Of a stretch of 64,000 nucleotides of DNA, positions 37,177-45,582 are shown one piece after another; position 1 is the first letter of the stretch; each line of letters opens with the position of its first letter. A model generated the notes under the pieces. It was not told the origin of the DNA, did no database searches, and worked only from the letters and a program-made list of their open reading frames with translations. Where the stretch lies: NCBI RefSeq assembly GCF_003385515.1, contig NZ_QNVT01000028.1, positions 1 to 64,000 on the forward strand, written 5' to 3'. The DNA comes from Chryseobacterium pennae (GTDB lineage: Bacteria > Bacteroidota > Bacteroidia > Flavobacteriales > Weeksellaceae). Position numbers and translations under genes: made by a program.

Positions 37177-38667
37177 TTATCGATTTTTCTTTTTACGCCT
37201 TTTCTTAAGCTCCTCCTCCGCAGGATCTTTTCCAGATCCTCCTGAAGATTTACTGAATTGAAAAATCAAATCATTAATACTTTTACTCAGCTCTTTTGTA
37301 AGCTGTTCATTTTGGCTTACTGAAACCTGCTGCTGGTTTAGATTTGGATTCAGAAACTTTTGATAGTCACTCTCCCCTATCAACTGTTCCAACTCTCCTA
37401 CATAATGTAGTTTTGAGTGAATAGCGTAATATTTATCGTCCTTCGATTTTATAATATGAACATCTTTTGGACTCTGTGTTTTAACATATTGCTTTACATC
37501 CCTCCTGATAGAGCCAAATACTTCTCTATTCTTCCTTTTCTTAGTTTCAAAAAGCACAAAATCTTTTGGTATACCATTAGGATTCTGACGTTTTAAATAT
37601 TCTATCAGGATTTGTTTGGAAACTTCATCGGCTATATTGTAATCTTTTAGCCCTTCAAAAAGCTTTTTATCAATAGTTTCAGCGGTAAATTCAAACAACT
37701 CATTCATTTTCAAAATATCGCTTCCTTTATACACCGATCCTGTTTTATGGTCAATCAAACTATATCCGAAAGGTTTAAGATCGACAGCTGATTTTTCTTT
37801 ATTAGAAATATGGAATACAATATCAACCCCAAAGACATCTCTCAATTTTTTCTGAAGCTCACTCTCAAATTCAATTTTAGGGAGCATTTTTGTTTTTAGC
37901 TTTTCCTCCGGTAACATAGCCTCTTGTGCTCTATGGTCTTCAATCTTAAACACTTTGCACGAGTACAGTTCTTTGTATTTTGAGAAAATCGCCTTAAACT
38001 GCTTCGCTCTGGAATCATTTCTATGATTACTAAAGTTTAGTTCGGTAGCATTAATTGTTTTTTCCCGAACTCCGTTCTTCAAAATATCCAGAGCATTCTC
38101 ATCATTCTTATTTTGAATAAGCTTAAATCCACTTCTTTCCAAAAGCAGTTCCAGTTGCTTAAGAGAACTATACCGGTAACCCAGTAATTTTTCTATTTGC
38201 TCCTGCGTGTTTACTCCATACAGCTTTTCCATTGTCAGGCTTAATGCTTTCTGGGCTTTAAGCTTTTCATAGCTGTCATTAATTTTCTTACCAGTCTGCT
38301 TGTCTACACGGGTTGAAACAATGTGTATGTGATTATTTTCCATATCATTATGGAAAACTACTATATAGGGCTGCTGCCCATATCCCAGCTCATCCATAAA
38401 GTTTTCCGCAATTTTTGTAAGTTCTTCTTTGGTGTGCTCTTGAAACTTCGTAGAAATAGCAGCATGAAATTGAGGCTTCTTTACCCTTTCATTATTTGAA
38501 ACAGATTTCAAATAGTCCCGAACATCATGCTGGCTACTGTTTTCGTTAATGGAAGAAGGAAAATTTTTCATCAGCATCAGTTCTCCCGACCCTTTCTCTA
38601 CTTTTTTGTCATTATACTGCACTCCGGGAAAACCTGATCCCGCAGGTTCCATGATCTTCACAATCAT
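37177..38667 (-). CDS. MOB-family relaxase
   Basis: 496 residues. The metal-binding relaxase motif HNDMENNHIHIVSTRV (histidines at about residues 107-117) follows the upstream PQFHAAISTKF strand, typical of MobA/VirD2-like (MOBP) nucleases. The N-terminal domain nicks oriT and remains covalently bound to DNA. The C-terminal 250 residues are helical and charged and probably form the secretion signal. Its start overlaps the stop of the upstream relaxosome gene by 4 bp. Confidence 0.88.
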   Translation of the reverse strand: MIVKIMEPAGSGFPGVQYNDKKVEKGSGELMLMKNFPSSINENSSQHDVRDYLKSVSNNERVKKPQFHAAISTKFQEHTKEELTKIAENFMDELGYGQQPYIVVFHNDMENNHIHIVSTRVDKQTGKKINDSYEKLKAQKALSLTMEKLYGVNTQEQIEKLLGYRYSSLKQLELLLERSGFKLIQNKNDENALDILKNGVREKTINATELNFSNHRNDSRAKQFKAIFSKYKELYSCKVFKIEDHRAQEAMLPEEKLKTKMLPKIEFESELQKKLRDVFGVDIVFHISNKEKSAVDLKPFGYSLIDHKTGSVYKGSDILKMNELFEFTAETIDKKLFEGLKDYNIADEVSKQILIEYLKRQNPNGIPKDFVLFETKKRKNREVFGSIRRDVKQYVKTQSPKDVHIIKSKDDKYYAIHSKLHYVGELEQLIGESDYQKFLNPNLNQQQVSVSQNEQLTKELSKSINDLIFQFSKSSGGSGKDPAEEELKKRRKKKNR

Positions 38668-39023
38668 CTTGCAAGCATTGAATAGATTTTGGAAAAGATC
38701 ATATTCTGCTCTCTCTTCAATTTTTCAATTTCAGAAAGCTTATCAAGGAAATTTTTTAATGCCTCTTCAGAAATAAACTTTTGTCCATTTACGATTCTTG
38801 CAATCTGGTTAATATTGGTTTCTATCTTGATAAAAATATTATCCTGTTTTTCAATGAAAGCCATTACCTTTCGTCTTTCATCATTCAGAATTCTGTTCTC
38901 TACTGAATGGATAATCAGGCTAGTCAGGGAAATCTGCTTTTCTGAGCAGATCCTTTTCCAGTTTTCTTTTCTGGATTTTTGGATTCTTATGATAATTAGG
39001 TCTTCTTTTCCATTTTTTTCCAT
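38664..39023 (-). CDS. Relaxosome accessory protein (MobC/ribbon-helix-helix type)
   Basis: 119 residues. An N-terminal short strand and helices (IIIRIQKSRKENWKRICSEKQ) resemble ribbon-helix-helix DNA-binding proteins. The C-terminal half (NINQIARIVNGQKFISEE) matches plasmid mobilization accessory proteins. It should bind oriT and assist the relaxase, with which it overlaps by 4 bp. It is the first gene of the leftward transfer transcript. The upstream kilobase (39024-40045) contains only repeats. Confidence 0.8.
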   Translation of the reverse strand: MEKNGKEDLIIIRIQKSRKENWKRICSEKQISLTSLIIHSVENRILNDERRKVMAFIEKQDNIFIKIETNINQIARIVNGQKFISEEALKNFLDKLSEIEKLKREQNMIFSKIYSMLAR

Positions 39024-39228
39024 TTTCAGTTTTTCCTATGGTAAATAAATAGTCGAGGTTTTATCAAAAAAAATAGCTCTTCACTTCTTGGTAAGTAAGG
39101 GGTAATATTGTCCCTCAAAAAAATGACAGAAAAATAAATCAGTGTTTTCATTTTGTTTTGATTAAAATTTCTTTTGCAAAATTGGGGTATAAAAACACTG
39201 AAAGCAATAGTATTCATGGGGTGTGGGC

Positions 39229-39310
39229 TAAAAAAGAACACGCTGGACTTATCTGGAAGATCTGGAGATTAAAAAAGAATGTACTGGGCTATTCTGGAAG
39301 ATTGTACCTG
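39229..39310. repeat. Two 41-bp direct repeats upstream of the mobilization genes
   Basis: Two imperfect units (39229-39269 and 39270-39310) share TAAAAAAGAA and TCTGGAAGAT cores at the same offset. They lie about 210 bp upstream of the relaxosome gene, where oriT nick-site and protein-binding repeats are expected. No open reading frame here is credible. Confidence 0.5.
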
Positions 39311-39587
39311 ATTTTCCCCAAATAAAAAAAACGAGTTCCGAAGTTTTTTCCCCTTTTTGCAAAAAAGGCAAGATCGTCTTTGGATCATACAACTTGAAAA
39401 GTTTGTATATACAAAGACACATCTTGCTCTATTAAGTCGCCCACTTTTTTCAGAGTTCTGAAAAGCTTTCTCTCTAAACCATAAAACACTAATAACCAGA
39501 ATATTGATTTTATTTATATGGTTTTTGCTGTTGAAAGAAAAAACATTGCAAATATCGAAGTGCGGAGAATACACTAACCTGTATCCA

Positions 39588-39947
39588 TTTTACTCAGGGT
39601 AGGAAGATAACCTGATACATTTTTACACAGGTTCTGTAATAGGATGGGTAAAATTTACGCAGGTTAGAATAAAACATGGGTAATTTTTACGCAGGTTGCA
39701 GCTTTGACAATTAATATTCAAGATCAGAATGTACATGATACTTTTTTATTCAGGTCTTATAATAAGCTGGATAAAAATTACGCAGGTGAAAAGAAAACAT
39801 GGGTATTTTTTACGCAGGTTCCAATTTTTGCCTGTAATTATTTAAGATCAGACATGAACCTGATACTATTTTTGCACAGGCGCTACAATAAGGTGGTAAA
39901 ATTTACGCAGGTTAAAAGAAAACATGGGTAATTTTTACGCAGGTTCA
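39588..39947. repeat. Three ~124-bp tandem repeats with TTTACGCAGGTT cores
   Basis: Units start at 39611, 39734 and 39859, with a degraded partial unit before them. Each has the order CCTGATAC, then TTTTnCACAGG-like, then AAATTTACGCAGG, then ACATGGGTA and TTTTTACGCAGGTT. The core occurs about nine times in one orientation. Regular spacing in an intergenic region between divergent transcripts suggests protein-binding sites for transfer origin or replication control, not a coding region. Confidence 0.7.
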
Positions 39948-40045
39948 CTTCATCAATAAGTATATTTTACCCTAAGTAAGTAATTAATCCCTGCAAGAGA
40001 GATATTTTGGAAATTAGTCGTATTTTAGATTTAAATAAAAATAGT

Positions 40046-40408
40046 ATGGCTGAATTTACAAACAAATCATTTGATTACACAGATATTGTAGCGGGCAATG
40101 AATATAAGATCAAAGTATTGATTGTCTCTGCACCTGATGATATTCAGATCTCTAATATGGATACCAAAGAGGCAAAAGGATTTATCTTTAACATAGCTGT
40201 TAGCACTGAGCCACGCCTTTCGAATGATTATTTTGATACAGCAAAACAGTACGTGTACGTATTTGGCAGGGAGGGTGAGCATAAATTCGGCTATCTTGAA
40301 AACGGTAGTCTGGTTGAGACCGCTGAAAATCGCTTTATACAACTACTCGCGGTTCATACGCAAGAAATTCTTATGATTGCCGGGAATGAAGGACACTTCC
40401 ATGTATAA
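40046..40408 (+). CDS. Hypothetical protein, 120 residues
   Basis: Starts at ATG 40046. A TTG start at 40007 is also possible but has no visible ribosome site. The protein is soluble and beta-rich (AGNEYKIKVLIVSAPDD, YVYVFGREGEHKFGYLENG) with no known domain. It is the first rightward gene beyond the repeat region, so its promoter may lie within the repeats. It may be a small regulator or cargo protein; nothing in the sequence decides this. Confidence 0.55.
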   Translation: MAEFTNKSFDYTDIVAGNEYKIKVLIVSAPDDIQISNMDTKEAKGFIFNIAVSTEPRLSNDYFDTAKQYVYVFGREGEHKFGYLENGSLVETAENRFIQLLAVHTQEILMIAGNEGHFHV

Positions 40409-40558
40409 CTGTTTATGTTCTTCGCATTTTTGATGATATTTTTGAACATTGTTTTAAAAGACTTCGAAAGGCAAATGTTTTACTATCAGTTTTATGAATA
40501 AAAGAATTAAATGGAGAATAAGTCTCAAAAAACGATAAAATCATAGAGATTACAGCAA

Positions 40559-41248
40559 ATGAAGAAGCAAAAGAAGAGTTTTGATTCATTGATCGAACCA
40601 ATCAACAACTATTTGGAATCATATCACTCTGAACAAAGGATTGCGAATACAAAGGCGCATTATTCAAAAACACTGGATTGTGTTAATGCTCTTGCCCAAA
40701 TTTTTGAAGAATGTTTATCTTATGGGAACTTTAAAGACGAATGGGATTATGATAAATTCTATGAGTTTCTTTATGGTCCCGAATTAATCATTACGTCAAT
40801 CAAAACAAATTGTGGTTATAAATTAGGGATTGACGATAAGGGATTATATCTATCAATGAATTTACATTATAGTGAAAACTTACGTTACATGGATGACAAA
40901 TACTGGAAGTTGTTATTAGCACTCTCTGATTTTAAGGATTTTGAATATGAAGAATATGAATTTATAAGAAATGAGAGAAGAAATGAATTTCCAGAACTTT
41001 TCAAAACAAACAAGAGCATGATTTATAGAATTATGCGTAAATATATATTTGATTTTACTGAAACGCATTCAAGCTATCAACCAGGAAGTGTAGGAGAATT
41101 TAAAATTATAGCACCTTTTAATGAAGATTTTAGTCAAAGTGTTAAAAAATTTTGTGAAACATTTAAGATCATGTATAAACTGAATTATGATTTATGGAAA
41201 ATTACCGACCTAAAAAATAAGAAGACAGCGACTGGAGATAGATATTAA
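40559..41248 (+). CDS. Hypothetical protein, 229 residues
   Basis: Soluble, charged and aromatic-rich (YFEF/YEEYEF patterns), with no signal peptide, membrane segment or catalytic motif that I recognise. The gene is in a low-GC stretch with small genes of similar style (40-42 kb) that look like cargo acquired together. An immunity or phage-response role is possible in this setting but unsupported. Confidence 0.6.
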   Translation: MKKQKKSFDSLIEPINNYLESYHSEQRIANTKAHYSKTLDCVNALAQIFEECLSYGNFKDEWDYDKFYEFLYGPELIITSIKTNCGYKLGIDDKGLYLSMNLHYSENLRYMDDKYWKLLLALSDFKDFEYEEYEFIRNERRNEFPELFKTNKSMIYRIMRKYIFDFTETHSSYQPGSVGEFKIIAPFNEDFSQSVKKFCETFKIMYKLNYDLWKITDLKNKKTATGDRY

Positions 41249-41388
41249 ATAGTGAGAGATTTATTCAGCAATTATGGTAAAGCATATTAAAACTTAATTT
41301 AGCCTTATTAGATCTTCATGGTGAAGCTATTTTTGTAAATCGACAAATACACTATATAACTGATTTTTGGATCAAAAATGTTAATGCA

Positions 41389-41685
41389 ATGACAGAAAAC
41401 TATGTACAATACGCAAGCGGATTTCAAAAAGACAATATTGATGAAGCGGATATAGTAAAAGCTATATCAGACATTCAGCTAATGGATGATGAGCATGGAG
41501 CCTTTTGGGTTTCAGTTATAACCGATAATGAAAATGTAATTGAGGTAAATAAAGACCTGTCACTTTCTGTAATTTTCGGAGGACAAGAAACTAAGTACCA
41601 TGCTATAGATTGGAAAGAAGTTAAAGAACTTTATAAACTACTGTTGCTTGAAAAGTTCGATGAAATAGCCTCGATAATAAAATAG
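41389..41685 (+). CDS. Small acidic protein, immunity-like
   Basis: 98 residues with strong acidic character (DNIDEADIV, MDDEHGAFW) and an alpha/beta pattern ending in a helix WKEVKELYKLLLLEKFDEIASI. The size, acidity and lack of motifs resemble immunity proteins of polymorphic toxins or contact-dependent systems, but no toxin gene adjoins it. Function inferred only from style. Confidence 0.5.
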   Translation: MTENYVQYASGFQKDNIDEADIVKAISDIQLMDDEHGAFWVSVITDNENVIEVNKDLSLSVIFGGQETKYHAIDWKEVKELYKLLLLEKFDEIASIIK

Positions 41686-41826
41686 CGAATGCCTGGTACT
41701 AGGTTTACGTCGATGGGCTGGTGTAAAAATTTGAAACATTGTAGTCCGAAACCAGCCTAAACTTCAAACCTTTTGGACGGTTATAAGAGATACAATAAAA
41801 TCCCAAAACCAATACAAATTAAATCT

Positions 41827-42048
41827 ATGATTGTACTTCTATGTATTGATTATTTTAGAAAACCTGTAAATTGGAATTACCCATTTCTTCCAAGAATCGG
41901 AGAAAAATTATTTACGGCTGATTTCCTTCCCCATGAAGAGCTTAAAGAACCGGAAGATTATTTGGTTGTCACTGATGTGATTTGGCATAGAGAAAATACG
42001 GAATCGAAAGAATTGTGTGTAAGTTTACTATTAGATTACCAAAAATAA
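41827..42048 (+). CDS. Small hypothetical protein, 73 residues
   Basis: Starts at ATG 41827 (MIVLLCIDYF); an upstream TTG at 41773 would add 18 residues. The sequence includes IGEKLFTADFLPHEELKEPEDYLVV and no known domain. It may be a fragment of a larger gene, because the 80 bp before it carry only a GGCTGGT...ACCAGCC inverted repeat (41716-41757). Confidence 0.4.
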   Translation: MIVLLCIDYFRKPVNWNYPFLPRIGEKLFTADFLPHEELKEPEDYLVVTDVIWHRENTESKELCVSLLLDYQK

Positions 42049-42064
42049 GGTAACCTCAAAAAAG

Positions 42065-42211
42065 ATGAAAAAAAATAAGCTTTATATTTTCGTAATAATG
42101 GCAGTAATAATCTTACTTCTGATTTTTATTTTTGAGTATGAAAAAGGAGTAAAAATAGGAACCTGGGGAGTGAATAGATCGATTAACTGGGGATGGGACT
42201 TTGGATTTTGA
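42065..42211 (+). CDS. Small membrane peptide, 48 residues
   Basis: ATG 42065 to TGA 42211. A charged N-terminus (MKKNK) is followed by one strongly hydrophobic helix (LYIFVIMAVIILLLIFIFEY) and a Trp/Gly-rich tail (GTWGVNRSINWGWDFGF). The clear hydrophobic helix and the start 16 bp after the upstream stop suggest that it is real. Function unknown; small toxins and accessory membrane peptides look like this. Confidence 0.5.
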   Translation: MKKNKLYIFVIMAVIILLLIFIFEYEKGVKIGTWGVNRSINWGWDFGF

Positions 42212-42264
42212 TAAAAATTAATCTCACAAAACGATGTGTAAAAGCTATGAGAAGTCTTTGATTT

Positions 42265-43305
42265 TTATTGTTCTTCGTTACCGTTTTTGTCAAGCTGCTC
42301 AATATTATCTTTTACCAGTTGTTCCAATTGATAGGTGGCAACTCCTAACGGTTTATCCATGCCCCGCATGGCATATTCTACTTTTACATTACTTTTTGAT
42401 GCACAAAGTAATAATCCGATCGTAGGCTCATCGGTTGGGGTTTTAAGCTTATCATCTATGGCGCTGATATAGAAATTAAGCTTCGAGATATATTCGGGTA
42501 AAAACTCTCCTGCCTTGAGTTCAATAACGACATACGCATGTAACACTGTATGATAAAAAAGCAAATCAATTTTGTAGTCCGTATCATCAACTTCAACCGG
42601 ATACTGTCTGCCTACAAAGGCAAAACCTTTTCCCAACTCTAATAAAAAGTCAGTAATTTTATGGGTCAGAAGCTTTTCTATTTCAAGTTCTTTTACTTTT
42701 TCAGAAAGCATTAAGAAATCAAAATGATAGGGATCTTTAAAAATACTTTTGGCTAAATCGGACTGATATTCCGGTAAAGTTTGTTCAAAATTATGGATTG
42801 CCTTCCCTATTCTTCCATATAAATTACTCTGAATCTGCAACAACATCACATTTCGGCTCCACTCATTTTTGACAGTTTCTATGATATAAAAAGCTCTTTC
42901 CGCTGTATCTTTTACTTTGGTTAACAAGCTGATATGATGATACCACGTAATTTGTGCAAGTGGCACTTGCACAAATTCACCACCCGATTGTGCAAGCGGA
43001 ACTTGCACTATTGGAAACTCCGGATATGCTTCTGCAAAAGCCCTCATATATTTGAGATTTCTAACAGAGAATCCTTTACTTTCAGAGAAATTTTTAGCCA
43101 AATCCAATGCCAGAAGGTCAATAATTTTACTCCCCCAACCGTTTTGTTTTTGTTTTTCAATGATGGAATTTCCGATTTCCCAATACAGGGTCAATAATTC
43201 TGCATTAACCTTGAAAGCTGCCTGAGTTTGAGTAAGCTTTATTTTATTTGCTATAAACGTTGTCCAATCCTGGTAATCTTTATGGTGGATAATTTCATCA
43301 CTCAT
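42265..43305 (-). CDS. YhcG-type (DUF1016) PD-(D/E)XK nuclease
   Basis: 346 residues from ATG 43305. The longer start at 43356 lies upstream of the promoter box at 43331-43338 and is unlikely. The N-terminal DUF1016 helical domain (AELLTLYWEIGNSI, SVRNLKYMRAFAEAYPE, LAQITWYHHISLL) is followed by a PD-(D/E)XK domain with VDDTDYKIDLLFYH and AYVVIELKAGEF (about residues 250-275). Such proteins are found in RmuC/YhcG-like and defence contexts. Two palindromic repeats inside the gene encode VQVPLAQ twice. Confidence 0.88.
   Translation of the reverse strand: MSDEIIHHKDYQDWTTFIANKIKLTQTQAAFKVNAELLTLYWEIGNSIIEKQKQNGWGSKIIDLLALDLAKNFSESKGFSVRNLKYMRAFAEAYPEFPIVQVPLAQSGGEFVQVPLAQITWYHHISLLTKVKDTAERAFYIIETVKNEWSRNVMLLQIQSNLYGRIGKAIHNFEQTLPEYQSDLAKSIFKDPYHFDFLMLSEKVKELEIEKLLTHKITDFLLELGKGFAFVGRQYPVEVDDTDYKIDLLFYHTVLHAYVVIELKAGEFLPEYISKLNFYISAIDDKLKTPTDEPTIGLLLCASKSNVKVEYAMRGMDKPLGVATYQLEQLVKDNIEQLDKNGNEEQ
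42952..43010. repeat. Intragenic palindromic repeats in the YhcG gene
   Basis: A perfect 11-bp inverted repeat with a one-base centre (42952-42962 and 42964-42974, core TTGTGCAAGTG) and a second imperfect one at 42988-43009 (TGTGCAAGCGGAACTTGCAC). They add two copies of VQVPLAQ just before the conserved LAQITWYHH segment and keep the frame open. Confidence 0.7.
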
Positions 43306-43330
43306 ATAAAAACACATTTTTGTAGAGTTA

Positions 43331-43338
43331 CAAAGATA
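43331..43338 (-). promoter_or_regulatory. -7 promoter element of the YhcG-type gene
   Basis: TATCTTTG on the minus strand matches the Bacteroidetes -7 box TAnnTTTG. The predicted start near 43325 gives a leader of about 20 nt to ATG 43305. No good -33 box was found at the usual distance. Confidence 0.5.
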
Positions 43339-43533
43339 GCAAAAAGGCTCTGCCATAAATTATGACAAAGCAATAAAATAGCTTAAAAAGTGCCCGATGA
43401 GCAGAAAAATCCACAAAATCATTGCTATTGATTATATTTATTTTTCATATCACAGATAATTTTTCTCTATAATTATCAAAATTTATATGGCAATTTAAGA
43501 TTAAAGTTTTAACTTTATTTACCATTTGATATT

Positions 43534-43541
43534 TACATTTG
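43534..43541 (+). promoter_or_regulatory. -7 promoter element of the phospholipase-D-like gene
   Basis: TACATTTG matches TAnnTTTG and gives a leader of about 65 nt to ATG 43613. The -33 region is not clear, so the call is tentative. Confidence 0.4.
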
Positions 43542-43612
43542 TATCCCACTAAAATGTTTTATATCTGTATTTAAATCTTAAAATCACAAAACATTAAACA
43601 TTAAATATTAAA

Positions 43613-44509
43613 ATGAATTTTTTAACAGGAAAAGAATTAAACGAAAAAATATATGATACCATTTATAACTCCGAAAAATATCTCTTAATTCTGTCCCCGT
43701 TTATTCAGTTAGACCCCTATTTTAAAAATGAGGTCTTCAAAACTCATTTAAATAATTCCAATGTTCATATCATCATAGGTTTTGGGAAAAATGAAAATAA
43801 TGTAAACAAGAGTTTTGGGAAAGAAGATTTTGATTATTTTACACAATTCCCCAATATTACTATAGTTTATATTCCTAAGCTGCATGCAAAATATTATGGA
43901 AATGAAAATAAGTCTGTGGTTACCTCTATGAATTTAATAGATTATTCTTTTATAAATAATATTGAATTTGGTGTTTATTCCGAAAAAAAACTAATATCTC
44001 TCAACCAGAATTCATTTTTTGAATCTGCTGTCAGCACATGTTTTAATATTGTTGAAGAGGAAGGTTACACCATTTTTGTTAAAAGACCTAAATATGAAAA
44101 GAAATCAATATTTGCCAAAAACTATGTGGGTTCAGAGGTAGAATTAAATTACATCGAGGAATTAATAAAATTCGGGCAGGTATCTAAAAGAAGATTGTCA
44201 GATTTTACAAATGAAAAGTATGTAAATCTTGCTCTAAAAGATCAAAGGAGGTCAAGAGAGGAATATCATGTTGAAAATGTCAATAAACAAAGTAAAATAA
44301 TCAGCAATAAAGGGTATTGCATCAGATGCAGAACCACTATAAAAGTAGACTTGGAAAAACCCTTATGCTGGGAATGTTATAAGACTTGGTCAGTATATGA
44401 GGATCCTTTTTATAAGGAAAAATTTTGTATTTCGTGCGGGGAAGAAAATAATACAAGTTTTAATAGACCTGCCTGTCTTAAGTGCTTCAAAGAATTAAAG
44501 AAAAAATAA
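43613..44509 (+). CDS. Phospholipase-D-like protein with C-terminal zinc ribbons
   Basis: 298 residues. The N-terminal half is a single PLD-type domain with the catalytic-type motif HAKYYGN and the following SMNLIDYS (about residues 91-110). The C-terminus holds two CxxC...CxxC zinc ribbons (CIRC/CWEC, CISC/CLKC). PLD-like nucleases with one HxK motif act as dimers on DNA or RNA. The combination and its location in ICE cargo suggest a nuclease with a defence or DNA-processing role; this is an inference. Confidence 0.75.
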   Translation: MNFLTGKELNEKIYDTIYNSEKYLLILSPFIQLDPYFKNEVFKTHLNNSNVHIIIGFGKNENNVNKSFGKEDFDYFTQFPNITIVYIPKLHAKYYGNENKSVVTSMNLIDYSFINNIEFGVYSEKKLISLNQNSFFESAVSTCFNIVEEEGYTIFVKRPKYEKKSIFAKNYVGSEVELNYIEELIKFGQVSKRRLSDFTNEKYVNLALKDQRRSREEYHVENVNKQSKIISNKGYCIRCRTTIKVDLEKPLCWECYKTWSVYEDPFYKEKFCISCGEENNTSFNRPACLKCFKELKKK

Positions 44510-44516
44510 AATAAAA

Positions 44517-44630
44517 CCGCAACCTTTCTTAAAAACACAAGGCAACAGCACTGCATTGTTTTTCAATAGGGTTGCACCGATTTCCGCAAAAATGCGTTTC
44601 CGACCAACAGGAGGAAGTGTATTTTTGCCG
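44517..44630. repeat. 114-bp hairpin repeat, copy 1
   Basis: Matches 45444-45557 over its full length with scattered differences. Each copy folds into two stem-loops: CCGCAACC...GGGTTGC and GCAAAAATGCGTTTCC...GGAAGTGTATTTTTGC. It lies directly after the PLD-like gene stop (44509). The rest of 44631-44853 is AT-rich with only a promoter box. Confidence 0.75.
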
Positions 44631-44811
44631 ACTGATTGAATATATAAATTTTAGAAAGATTTTTTTTCAGAAGTATCAGATTTTATATTTTTTACAAACC
44701 AAAAAACATTCTGTCCATCAGAAAATTTTAAAAAAAGATTGCTATTTAGAATTATTTTCTTGAAAAAAAATCAAAGAGTATAAAATTCATTATCATTTTT
44801 TTATATTTGAA

Positions 44812-44819
44812 CTGCTTAC
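44812..44819 (+). promoter_or_regulatory. -7 promoter element of the secreted coiled-coil protein gene
   Basis: TATATTTG, 35 bp before ATG 44854, matches TAnnTTTG. The -33 box is not evident. Confidence 0.45.
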
Positions 44820-44853
44820 CAATATCTAAAAGAGAAATTTCAACAAAAATAAA

Positions 44854-45375
44854 ATGAGAAAAATACTAATTCTATCCGTAATATCAATCTATTCATTAGC
44901 ATACAGTCAAGCCAATTGCGAAGCTCTCAAAAAGGAAAATGAAACCTTACAATCGATGAATAAAACTTTGGCTTCAGAAAATGAATACCTTAAAAAAGTA
45001 CTTGATATTAACAAGCCAATTCTTGAAACGGAAAAAGAAAATTCTTCATTCAAAATAACAAAAATTGTTGGAAGTAAAGCCGAAAAAAGCATTGCCATTA
45101 CGTTTCTTGTTGAAGCAAAAGATGAGAACAAAAAAATGACGATTGAGGATATTTTCGTAGTAGATATTGAAGGAAATGAATATAAAATTGATTTTTTCAA
45201 ATCCAGCAAGCCATATCCTCAGTTAGCATTGAATGTACCTGTTAAACTTACTTTCTCATTTAAAGACATACAGGGCGAACCTTTATTTATTAAAATTTTC
45301 AGGTTTAAAACCACTTCACAACCCGAAAGAAATTCTTTTGAAAAAACGAAATCGAATTTAGAATTTAGAATTTAG
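44854..45375 (+). CDS. Secreted coiled-coil protein, unknown function
   Basis: 173 residues. A signal peptide (MRKILILSVISIYSLAYSQ) is followed by a coiled coil (CEALKKENETLQSMNKTLASEN) and a beta-rich domain. Periplasmic. The gene lies between two 114-bp hairpin repeats in direct orientation, so the gene and repeats may have moved as a unit. Confidence 0.65.
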   Translation: MRKILILSVISIYSLAYSQANCEALKKENETLQSMNKTLASENEYLKKVLDINKPILETEKENSSFKITKIVGSKAEKSIAITFLVEAKDENKKMTIEDIFVVDIEGNEYKIDFFKSSKPYPQLALNVPVKLTFSFKDIQGEPLFIKIFRFKTTSQPERNSFEKTKSNLEFRI

Positions 45376-45443
45376 GGATTTAAAAGTCTTATGGAATTAA
45401 TAATACTTTGAATAATAAAATTCAAGGTATTAAATAAAAAAGA

Positions 45444-45557
45444 CCGCAACCTTTTTTAAAAACACAATGCAAAAGCTTCGGAATGTTTTTCAATGGGGTT
45501 GCTCCACTTTCAGCAAAAATGCGTTTCCGACCGCAGGGAGGAATTGCATTTTTGCCG
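45444..45557. repeat. 114-bp hairpin repeat, copy 2
   Basis: Second copy of the repeat at 44517-44630, same length and orientation, 927 bp away. It ends 26 bp from the stop of the leftward ThiF gene and could serve as a terminator for either gene. Confidence 0.75.
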
Positions 45558-45582
45558 CCCGATTTTTCTCAGACGGCAGAAA

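Noticed and set aside
39269..39574. 101-residue reading frame on the minus strand
   Set aside because: It overlaps the direct repeats, has no family-like features and no ribosome site; the region is better explained as control DNA.
39704..39931. 75-residue reading frame on the plus strand
   Set aside because: It lies across the 124-bp tandem repeats and its sequence simply reflects them.
44517..45557. Integron-type attC sites
   Set aside because: The repeats fold into hairpins but lack the GTTRRRY and RYYYAAC core pair, and no integron integrase is present.
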